This document shows positions 15,528-21,120 of a stretch of 21,120 nucleotides of DNA, one piece after another; the stretch's first letter is position 1, and every line of letters begins with the position of its first letter. Made by a program: the position numbers and the translations under genes. The stretch is from Chloroflexi bacterium RBG_19FT_COMBO_55_16 (GTDB lineage: Bacteria > Chloroflexota > Anaerolineae > Anaerolineales > UBA4823), in contig MGOK01000091.1 of NCBI GenBank assembly GCA_001795335.1, positions 1,293 through 22,412 of the forward strand, read 5' to 3'. The notes beneath the pieces were generated by a model. That model was not told where the DNA came from and ran no database searches. It worked only from the letters and a program-made list of their open reading frames with translations.

Positions 15528-15530
15528 TTC

Positions 15531-15628
15531 TGAAACTTGAGGTGTATAGCGTGAGATGTGAAACGTGAGGTGTTTTCGATCCTCGCCTAACACGTTTCAC
15601 GCATTTCTGTTTAATTCGAGACTTGAGG
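15531..15628 (+). repeat. Direct repeats and long palindrome between rpsI and mazG
   Basis: TGAAACTTGAGGTGT (15531-15545) recurs as TGAAACGTGAGGTGT (15559-15573), with 14 of 15 bases equal and a period of 28 nt. A third partial copy, GAGACTTGAGG (15618-15628), abuts the mazG ATG. The second copy is the left arm of a palindrome: GTGAAACGTG (15558-15567) pairs with CACGTTTCAC (15591-15600), and AGGTG (15568-15572) with CGCCT (15584-15588), with a 2-nt bulge. That is 15 pairs. It could be a REP-like intergenic repeat or a factor-dependent terminator; the U-rich stretch after it is weak. Confidence 0.6.
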
Positions 15629-17116
15629 ATGACTATTCCTCCAGATTCACAAATCGCTTTCCGAGGGATCACATTGCTTGGTCTTGGCCCAGGGGAGCCA
15701 TCTTTATTGACCCGGCAGGCGTGGGATCTGCTTACCAATATTTCAGAGATTTATCTCCGCACAATCCAACATCCCGCTGCGGCAGGCTTTCCGGTAGGGT
15801 TGCGTGTCCATTCTTTTGACCACTTTTATGAGGAAGAGGATACTTATCCAGAGGTCTACCACCAGATGGTCGAAAGAGTGCTGGAGTTGGGTAAAAGACC
15901 GGAGGGCGTTGTTTATGGCGTTCCTGGTCATCCTTTTGTGGCTGAAGCAACTGCTCCTGAGATCGCACGCCGCGCACGCCAGGCCGGGATTGCGCTGCGG
16001 GTGGTGGATGGTTTGAGTTTTATTGACGCCATCTTTTCGGCGTTAAGGATTGACCCTTTCCCGAACGCGGCATTGGTAGATGCTCTGGAATTAACTGTTG
16101 CACATCACCCCCCATTTCCTCCCAACGTCCCAGCCTTGATCGCGCAAATCCACTCCCCAACAGTGGCTTCCGATGTCAAGTTGACGCTGATGGCTGTCTA
16201 TCCGGACAATCATCCGGTTCAACTGGTCCATGCGGCCGGCACTTCCCGTGAACTGATTGAAGAGTTGCCTCTGTATACGATCGACCGCAGCCAAAACATT
16301 GGTCTGTTAACCGCGCTGTATGTACCAGCCTTGGGACAAAGCTCCTCCTTCGAGGCGTTTCAAGAGGTAGTTGCGCACCTGAGGGCTCCAGAAGGGTGTC
16401 CGTGGGATCGCGAGCAAACGCACCAGACATTACGTCCTTACCTTCTGGAAGAGGCTTATGAAGTCCTGGAAGCCCTGGACGCCGATGACCCGGTAGCGAT
16501 GCGCGAGGAGTTGGGAGATTTATTGCTGCAGATCGTTCTCCATGCCCAGATCGCTAGTGAATACGGTGAATTTACAATGGCGGATATTTTGCAAAGTATA
16601 CATGCCAAGCTCGTGCACCGCCATCCGCATGTTTTTGGCGATCTGGTAGTGAAGGATAAAGAAAAGGTGGTCGAAAATTGGGAGCGGATAAAAGCTGCGG
16701 AACGAGCAAAAGAGGGCGAGGAAGCGGAGGGGATTCTAGACAATACGGCCCAGGCGCTGCCGGCTCTGGTGCTGGCTGAGACCTACCAGAAACGCGTGGC
16801 GAGAGTTGGCTTCGATTGGCCCAATATGCAGGGTGTGCTCGACAAGATCGATGAGGAATTAGAAGAGGTTCGCCTGGCAACAGACCTTCGTGAGCGGGAG
16901 AACGAGATGGGTGACTTGTTGTTTGCTGTGGTGAACCTGGCGCGCTGGTTAGAGGTGGATGCGGAGAGTGTGTTGCGGGCGGCTAACACTCGTTTCCGCG
17001 AACGGTTTGCGAAGATCGAGGCAGCTGTGCGTTCACAAGGTCGCCAGCTCAGCGCTCTCTCATTGGAAGAGATGAACGAACTGTGGGATGCGGCCAAGAA
17101 TAAAGGAGAAAGATAA
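15629..17116 (+). CDS. mazG: Tetrapyrrole-methylase-like / MazG nucleotide pyrophosphohydrolase fusion (YabN-like)
   Basis: A 495-residue two-domain protein. Residues 1-230 resemble a SAM-dependent tetrapyrrole methylase: 'LGLGPGEPSLLT' near the N-terminus and 'GVPGHP' at 97-102. From about 240 there is MazG, which hydrolyses NTPs to NMP and PPi: 'CPWDREQTHQTL' (257-268), EExxE with E274, E275 and E278, then E294 and D297 as the second metal-binding pair. A second MazG half follows from about 370 ('KRVARVGFDW', 'ENEMGDLLF'). The fusion matches B. subtilis YabN. ATG 15629 lacks a good SD; TTG 15623 would add two residues. House-cleaning of abnormal NTPs is the likely role; activity of the methylase half is unknown. 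Confidence 0.92.
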   Translation: MTIPPDSQIAFRGITLLGLGPGEPSLLTRQAWDLLTNISEIYLRTIQHPAAAGFPVGLRVHSFDHFYEEEDTYPEVYHQMVERVLELGKRPEGVVYGVPGHPFVAEATAPEIARRARQAGIALRVVDGLSFIDAIFSALRIDPFPNAALVDALELTVAHHPPFPPNVPALIAQIHSPTVASDVKLTLMAVYPDNHPVQLVHAAGTSRELIEELPLYTIDRSQNIGLLTALYVPALGQSSSFEAFQEVVAHLRAPEGCPWDREQTHQTLRPYLLEEAYEVLEALDADDPVAMREELGDLLLQIVLHAQIASEYGEFTMADILQSIHAKLVHRHPHVFGDLVVKDKEKVVENWERIKAAERAKEGEEAEGILDNTAQALPALVLAETYQKRVARVGFDWPNMQGVLDKIDEELEEVRLATDLRERENEMGDLLFAVVNLARWLEVDAESVLRAANTRFRERFAKIEAAVRSQGRQLSALSLEEMNELWDAAKNKGER

Positions 17117-17158
17117 GAAAAGGTTTACGGGAACTTCTCTCCCGTAAACCTTTTCTTA
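17114..17158. terminator. Bidirectional intrinsic terminator
   Basis: TAAGAAAAGGTTTACGGG (17114-17131) and its exact complement (17141-17158) form an 18-bp perfect stem around the 9-nt loop aacttctct. The arms end in A-rich and T-rich tracts, so each strand reads a GC-containing stem followed by U residues. It starts within the mazG stop codon and lies 7 nt from the stop of the convergent AIM24 gene, and so should end both transcripts. Confidence 0.93.
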
Positions 17159-17165
17159 ATAGCCT

Positions 17166-17930
17166 TTAGCGTCCGCTTAAGATGTTGCCAAGGATATCAC
17201 CACCCAAACCGGCTACGCCTTTCTTTTCATCCGTTGTGTGAAACCTGGCTGCCGCCAGGATGCGATCAGCCAGACGAGAGAACGGCAGGCTCTGAAGATA
17301 GACTTTACCAGGGCCGGTCAATTTAGCCAGGAATAATCCTTCGCCGCCAAACAAAGCATTCGTGAACCCACCTACGAACTGAATGTCATAATCAACGGTG
17401 GGTGCAAAGGCGACCAGGCATCCAGTATCGACACGCAGGGTTTCTCCGGTGACAAGTTCCTTTTCGATGATGGTACCACCGGCATGGACAAAGGTTAAGC
17501 CGTCGCCTTCCAGGCGCTGCAAGATGAAGCCCTCGCCGCCAAAGATTCCAGCTCCGAGTCGCTTTGTGAAGGCAACTTCGATCTCTGTCCCCTTTGCAGC
17601 ACACAAAAACGAGTCCTTTTGACAAATAAATCGCCCGCCCAGGGCGGCAAGATCAAGCGGGATTACTTTCCCTGGGTAGGGTGCTGCGAAGGCAACGCAT
17701 TGGCGGGTATTGGCGGTGTTCAGGAAGGTGGTGATGAAAAAACTTTCGCCGGTTAAGGCGCGCTTAAAGCCTTTTAATAAACCACCACCCATCCCGGTTT
17801 GCATCTGGATGCCGTTGTCCATGTAGGTCATGGTTCCCACCTCGGCACGCACACCTTCACCGGGATCCAGTTCGATCTCAACCAATTGCAGGTCGTCACC
17901 AAATATTTTGTAGTCGATTACATCGGTCAT
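17166..17930 (-). CDS. AIM24 / TIGR00266 family protein
   Basis: A 254-residue protein of the AIM24 (TIGR00266) beta-barrel family; the family's biochemical role is not established. The Gly-rich '[20 protein letters not shown]' at 46-65 is typical. Two internal repeats are clear: [15 protein letters not shown] (130-144) and [15 protein letters not shown] (194-208). No signal peptide or membrane helix is seen, so it is probably cytosolic. The C-terminal Gly-rich tail (240-254) is variable in the family. The start ATG has an AAAAGGAG SD. It is last in the tnaA unit, 29 nt after the Cys-motif gene. Confidence 0.85.
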   Translation of the reverse strand: MTDVIDYKIFGDDLQLVEIELDPGEGVRAEVGTMTYMDNGIQMQTGMGGGLLKGFKRALTGESFFITTFLNTANTRQCVAFAAPYPGKVIPLDLAALGGRFICQKDSFLCAAKGTEIEVAFTKRLGAGIFGGEGFILQRLEGDGLTFVHAGGTIIEKELVTGETLRVDTGCLVAFAPTVDYDIQFVGGFTNALFGGEGLFLAKLTGPGKVYLQSLPFSRLADRILAAARFHTTDEKKGVAGLGGDILGNILSGR

Positions 17931-17959
17931 AAAAAATCTCCTTTTTTAATTTACAAGAT

Positions 17960-18274
17960 TTATGGATTGTCCTCAAATACGTCCCGCTCGAATTCGAGGG
18001 CTTCTTTTAATTCTTGCGCGCATTCCTGGCTACAAGTTATAAACACCAAGTCATACCCCTCTGCTTTCGCACTGGAGACTTGGGCAGGCACCAGGGCAAT
18101 GACGGTTTTTTTCGCTAATGCAAGGGTCATAGTGACAAACTGACCTTCTTTATCACTGAGGTCAATATCAGGTCTAGCTTTTGCACCAAAGCCATATATT
18201 TCTCTGTCCCTCCGTATGTCTCGAGTGCACCAGGCGCAGGTATGTAGCAACTTATCCCTAATCGTTTTATTCAT
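17960..18274 (-). CDS. Small protein with CxxC and CxxxC motifs, unknown function
   Basis: I do not recognise this 104-residue protein. It has CAWC (C13, C16) near the N-terminus and CSQEC (C81, C85) near the C-terminus. A central basic/hydrophobic stretch '[20 protein letters not shown]' (48-67) lies between them, and the last 15 residues are acidic. The four Cys could form one treble-clef-like zinc site, which is inference. There is no signal peptide. Its ATG overlaps the tnaA stop (ATGA) and has no SD of its own, so it should be made only by coupling to tnaA translation. That suggests a related job, but no function is shown. Confidence 0.75.
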   Translation of the reverse strand: MNKTIRDKLLHTCAWCTRDIRRDREIYGFGAKARPDIDLSDKEGQFVTMTLALAKKTVIALVPAQVSSAKAEGYDLVFITCSQECAQELKEALEFERDVFEDNP

Positions 18275-19659
18275 CGCTGATTTGATAATGGCTCAAATCG
18301 GGCCGTAAAGTGACGTAACAAGGGCGGCGCATAGGTGAATCGATAGCCGCGCACATCCTCCTTATGTTTGGCGATGACGGCAAGCGTTTCAGCAACATAA
18401 TCCAGATGACTCTGGGTATACACGCGGCGGGGAATGGCTAGCCTGACCAGCTCCAGTTTTGGATAGGTCAATTCGTTAGTCTCCGGATCAGGGTGGGCGA
18501 ACATCACAGAGCCAATCTCTACCGCTCGGATCCCACCTTCCAGATATAGTTCGACGGCTAGCGCCTGCCCAGGGAATTCCTTTTGGGGGATGTGCGGGAG
18601 TAGCCTGCCGGCATCCAGGTATACTGCGTGGCCCCCGGGCGGTTCAATGATCGGGATGCCCAGCTCGAGCAAGCGTTCTGCCAGGTATGCTGTTTGCCCC
18701 AGGCGATAAGCCAGATAGTTTTCATCGAGCCCTTCGCGCAGGCCGACGGCGATGGCATCCAGGTCACGGCCTGCCAGCCCGCCATAGGTGGGGAATCCCT
18801 CTCGCAAGATCAACTCATTACAGGCACGACGGTACAGGTCTTCGTCGTTCATGGCCAGGAAGCCACCGATATTGACGATGGCGTCCTTCTTGGCGCTCAT
18901 CGTGGCGCCATCTGCCAGAGCAAAGATCTGACGGGCGATCTCGAGCGGGCTCTTGTCGACGTAGCCAGGTTCACGCTCTTTAATGAAGTAAGCATTCTCT
19001 GCATAACGGCAGGCGTCGATGAAGAAGGGAATGCCATGCGCGTGGTAAATTTGGGCAACTGTGCGGATGTTCTCCAATGAAACTGGTTGCCCACCTCCGG
19101 CATTGTTGGTGATGGTGATCATTCCCAGTGGGATTCTGTCCACACCGACTTCTGCGATGAAATTTTCTAATTTCTGGACATCCATGTTGCCCTTAAACGG
19201 GTGCCGGTTGGATGGCTCGTAGGCAGCCGCGATCACTAAGTTGGTTGGGTGCCCACCGCGGGCGCGGATATTGGCGTCGGTGGTATCAAAGTGCATATTG
19301 GAAGGTACGTACTGCCCTTCCTTGACCATAAGTGCGCAAAGGATGTTTTCCGCTGCTCGTCCCTGGTGAGTAGGCGTGAAGAAACGGAATCCAAAGATGT
19401 CGTGAATTGCTTCCGCTAGATGAAAGAATGAGCGCGCGCCAGCGTATGACTCATCGCCCAGCATAAGTGCAGCCCATTGCGCCTGGCTCATCGCGCCTGT
19501 TCCTGAATCCGTCAACAAGTCGATAAAAATCTCGTCTGACCGCAGCCCAAACAAGTTGTACCCAGCTCGGCGAAGCGACTCAGTCCGCTGTTGGCGGTCA
19601 ACCTGTTGGATCGGTTCCACCATTTTGATGCGGAACGGTTCAGGGGGATAGCTCACCAT
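18271..19659 (-). CDS. tnaA: Tryptophanase (PLP-dependent beta-eliminating lyase)
   Basis: A 462-residue PLP enzyme that would split L-tryptophan into indole, pyruvate and ammonia. The PLP lysine is K258 in 'SAKKDA'. THQGR (97-101) holds the phosphate, and D215/R218 in '[12 protein letters not shown]' match the cofactor ring ligands. It is very close to tyrosine phenol-lyase, but three marker positions are tryptophanase-like: D125 (DTT, not TTT), I382 (VEIGS, where the lyase has Arg) and H450 (RHFTA, not RFFTA). The start ATG has a GGAGG SD and a 26-nt leader from the predicted promoter. The gene overlaps the Cys-motif gene. Substrate choice is inferred, about 75%. Confidence 0.88.
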   Translation of the reverse strand: MVSYPPEPFRIKMVEPIQQVDRQQRTESLRRAGYNLFGLRSDEIFIDLLTDSGTGAMSQAQWAALMLGDESYAGARSFFHLAEAIHDIFGFRFFTPTHQGRAAENILCALMVKEGQYVPSNMHFDTTDANIRARGGHPTNLVIAAAYEPSNRHPFKGNMDVQKLENFIAEVGVDRIPLGMITITNNAGGGQPVSLENIRTVAQIYHAHGIPFFIDACRYAENAYFIKEREPGYVDKSPLEIARQIFALADGATMSAKKDAIVNIGGFLAMNDEDLYRRACNELILREGFPTYGGLAGRDLDAIAVGLREGLDENYLAYRLGQTAYLAERLLELGIPIIEPPGGHAVYLDAGRLLPHIPQKEFPGQALAVELYLEGGIRAVEIGSVMFAHPDPETNELTYPKLELVRLAIPRRVYTQSHLDYVAETLAVIAKHKEDVRGYRFTYAPPLLRHFTARFEPLSNQR

Positions 19660-19691
19660 AAATTGCCTCCATGACTTATTTGGTTATTCCC

Positions 19692-19720
19692 AGTGTAGCA
19701 TGGTTTGGCTGGAAATCCAA
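19692..19720 (-). promoter_or_regulatory. Putative tnaA promoter with extended -10
   Basis: On the minus strand TTGGAT (19715-19720) and TACACT (19692-19697) are spaced by 17 nt, and the -10 is preceded by TGC, an extended -10 element. Transcription would begin near 19685, leaving about 26 nt before the tnaA ATG. That is too short for a TnaC-type leader peptide. Confidence 0.55.
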
Positions 19721-19741
19721 GGACAGGAAATCAGGTCTGAA

Positions 19742-19769
19742 TTCTGACTCTTTGCACGTCGGGTATAAT
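19742..19769 (+). promoter_or_regulatory. Putative promoter of the MBL hydrolase gene
   Basis: A perfect TATAAT stands at 19764-19769. The best -35 is weak (TTCTGA, 19742-19747, 16-nt spacer, 3 of 6). The start would be near 19776, about 49 nt before the ATG. The leader contains a near-repeat, CGATAGTCAT (19771-19780) and CGAATAGTCAT (19802-19812). It is divergent from the tnaA promoter in a 165-nt shared intergenic region. Confidence 0.5.
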
Positions 19770-19824
19770 TCGATAGTCATGTGATCAAGCAGTCGTGTAG
19801 TCGAATAGTCATAAGGTAGAATTT

Positions 19825-20457
19825 ATGCTTTCTATTGTTACCTTTGTTCTCGGGCCGGTGCAGACGAATACTTATTTGATCGCCGATGAGCAGGGTGGCG
19901 AGGCGGCGGTAATCGATCCTTCCGATCAGGGGGAATTGATCGTTGCCGAGGCAGAGCAGCGAGGCTGGCGCATAGGCAACATCTGGCTCACACATGCCCA
20001 TTTCGACCACCTGGGCGGCGCGGCGGGTGTAGCTGATCGCATCAACCCACCCCCGCCCGTCGCCCTGCACCCGGACGACTACCCGCTGTGGCGCATCCAG
20101 GGTGGCGCACCTTTCTTTGGAATGCGCATCGATCCTGGTCCTGAGCCGACCATCTATCTCCACCACGGCCAGATACTACACCTGGGGAGTAACCAATTGG
20201 AGGTGCGTCACGCTCCTGGCCATACGCGTGGTCATGTTATGTTCTATTGCGCGGCAGATGGCGTATTATTCTGTGGTGATGTGGTTTTCCAGGGGAGCAT
20301 TGGTAGGACAGACTTGCCAGGAGGCGACTACGACACTCTGATCGCCAGTATCCGTTCCCAAGTGTTGACTCTTCCTGATGAGACACGCCTTCTTTCTGGT
20401 CATGGGTTGGATACATGCGTGGGTGAGGAGCGAAGGTACAACCCATTCTTATTATAA
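19825..20457 (+). CDS. MBL-fold metallo-hydrolase (YcbL / glyoxalase II-like)
   Basis: A 210-residue single-domain metallo-beta-lactamase-fold enzyme. The metal motif is THAHFDH (56-62), with further ligands H133 (in PGHTRGH), D152 (in FCGDVVF) and H193 (in LSGHG). 'GRTDLPGGD' (160-168) and the ending 'ERRYNPFL' are hallmarks of the YcbL/hydroxyacylglutathione-hydrolase-like group. The separate C-terminal substrate domain of true glyoxalase II is missing, so the thioester substrate is uncertain. It is probably cytosolic. An AAGGT SD lies upstream. It stands alone between a promoter and a terminator. Confidence 0.88.
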   Translation: MLSIVTFVLGPVQTNTYLIADEQGGEAAVIDPSDQGELIVAEAEQRGWRIGNIWLTHAHFDHLGGAAGVADRINPPPPVALHPDDYPLWRIQGGAPFFGMRIDPGPEPTIYLHHGQILHLGSNQLEVRHAPGHTRGHVMFYCAADGVLFCGDVVFQGSIGRTDLPGGDYDTLIASIRSQVLTLPDETRLLSGHGLDTCVGEERRYNPFLL

Positions 20458-20488
20458 AACCCCTCGCTCCTAAGCCAGCGGGGGGTTT
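20457..20488. terminator. Bidirectional intrinsic terminator
   Basis: AAACCCCTCGCT (20457-20468) pairs with AGCGGGGGGTTT (20477-20488), giving 12 pairs with one G-U and an 8-nt loop. It begins at the last base of the MBL stop codon. On the plus strand only TTT follows. On the minus strand the stem is followed by TTTTATAATAAG, so it works best as the rny terminator but can serve both convergent genes. Confidence 0.88.
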
Positions 20489-20517
20489 CCTCCTCCCTGT
20501 TTTCCATTTCCTTTCCC

Positions 20518-21120
20518 CTATTTTGCGTAATCCACCGCACGTGTCTCGCGGATCACAGTTACCTTGATTTGGCCGGGGTACTGCATGCTGTCTTCGATCT
20601 GCTTGGCAATGTCACGCGCCAGGCGGATCGAATCGAGGTCGTCGACTTCTTCGGGGCGGACGAAGATGCGTACTTCGCGCCCAGCTTGCAGCGCATAACT
20701 TTGGTTGACGCCCTTATAGGAGTTAGCCACCTCCTCGAGGGCGCGCACACGTTTGATGTACTGTTCGAGACTCTCGCGACGCGCCCCCGGTCGTGCGCCT
20801 GAGATTGCGTCCGCAGCTTCGACAATGACAGCTTCAACAGATTCTTGCTCAACTTCGTGGTGGTGAGAGGCGATGGTGTTGGTCACTTTTGAAGAAACGC
20901 CATAGCGTTTGGCAAATTCTGCGCCGATCAAAGCATGGGTGCCTTCGACGTTATGATCCATCGCCTTGCCCAGATCGTGAAGCAGAGCGCCTGCTTTAGC
21001 CACCTCCACATCAGCACCCAGCTCGGCGGCGATGACTCCTGCCAGTTGGGCAGTTTCGACAGCGTGAGCGAGCTGATTCTGGCCATATGAAGTGCGGAAT
21101 TTCAGCCGGCCGAGAACCTT
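20518..21120 (-). CDS. rny: Ribonuclease Y, C-terminal part (cut by window end)
   Basis: The last 200 residues of RNase Y, a membrane-anchored endoribonuclease that starts mRNA decay. The reading frame is open to the window edge; the visible part begins '[20 protein letters not shown]', the conserved lead into the HD domain. The HD motif is in '[17 protein letters not shown]', with another His cluster in '[12 protein letters not shown]'. '[20 protein letters not shown]' and the ending '[20 protein letters not shown]' are family signatures. The N-terminal membrane helix, coiled coil and KH domain lie outside the window. An in-frame GTG at 21009 is internal, not the start. Confidence 0.95.
   Translation of the reverse strand, partial: KVLGRLKFRTSYGQNQLAHAVETAQLAGVIAAELGADVEVAKAGALLHDLGKAMDHNVEGTHALIGAEFAKRYGVSSKVTNTIASHHHEVEQESVEAVIVEAADAISGARPGARRESLEQYIKRVRALEEVANSYKGVNQSYALQAGREVRIFVRPEEVDDLDSIRLARDIAKQIEDSMQYPGQIKVTVIRETRAVDYAK

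Noticed and set aside
15349..15738. 129-residue minus-strand frame over the end of rpsI and the repeat region
   Set aside because: Half lies antisense to rpsI and the rest crosses the palindrome and the mazG start; no SD or recognisable domain.
18628..19080. 150-residue plus-strand frame within tnaA
   Set aside because: Shadow of the well-conserved tnaA reading frame.
20569..20802. 77-residue plus-strand frame inside rny
   Set aside because: Antisense to the conserved C-terminal half of RNase Y; no independent support.

Overview
The window is the second half of a fused S10-spc-alpha ribosomal protein cluster, read left to right from the 3' end of rplD through rplQ. It continues with truA, rplM, rpsI and a tetrapyrrole-methylase/MazG fusion gene. 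After a strong shared terminator the strand flips to a three-gene unit: tnaA-type tryptophanase, a small Cys-motif protein and an AIM24/TIGR00266 protein. A plus-strand metallo-beta-lactamase-fold hydrolase and the 3' part of an RNase Y gene on the minus strand close the window. The bacterium looks like a member of Chloroflexota, probably Anaerolineae. This is inferred from the gene order, the YabN-like MazG fusion, RNase Y and the protein sequences as remembered. It is not a database result.

Layout. Positions 1-7848: rplD(end)-rplW-rplB-rpsS-rplV-rpsC-rplP-rpmC-rpsQ-rplN-rplX-rplE-rpsN-rpsH-rplF-rplR-rpsE-rpmD-rplO. Positions 7860-10652: secY-adk-map. Positions 10730-13804: rpmJ-rpsM-rpsK-rpsD-rpoA-rplQ, behind a probable internal promoter; infA is absent from its usual place between map and rpmJ. 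Positions 13862-15527: truA-rplM-rpsI. Positions 15629-17116: mazG fusion. Positions 17166-19659 (minus): tnaA, a 104-residue protein, an AIM24 protein. Positions 19825-20457: MBL hydrolase. Positions 20518-21120 (minus): rny, cut by the window edge. No stretch longer than 300 bases lacks a gene. I see no tRNA, rRNA, CRISPR, transposase or phage gene.

How it works together. The left 15.5 kb makes ribosomal subunit proteins, the RNA polymerase alpha subunit, the SecY channel, and enzymes of nucleotide balance, protein N-terminal processing and tRNA modification. Genes are packed with 1-8 nt overlaps or short gaps. Several of the longer gaps (before and after rpsC, before rpsK, rpoA, truA and rplM) can fold into RNA hairpins, which are candidate control elements. 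Where zinc-binding and zinc-free paralogues exist, all the ribosomal proteins seen here are the Cys-containing forms (S4, S14, L24, L36).

No clearly new system is visible; this is mostly a conserved core region. The points most worth checking are the hairpins around rpsC, rplM and rpoA, the repeat/palindrome unit between rpsI and mazG, the altered SecY C5 loop, the missing infA, and the translationally coupled Cys-motif protein behind tnaA.
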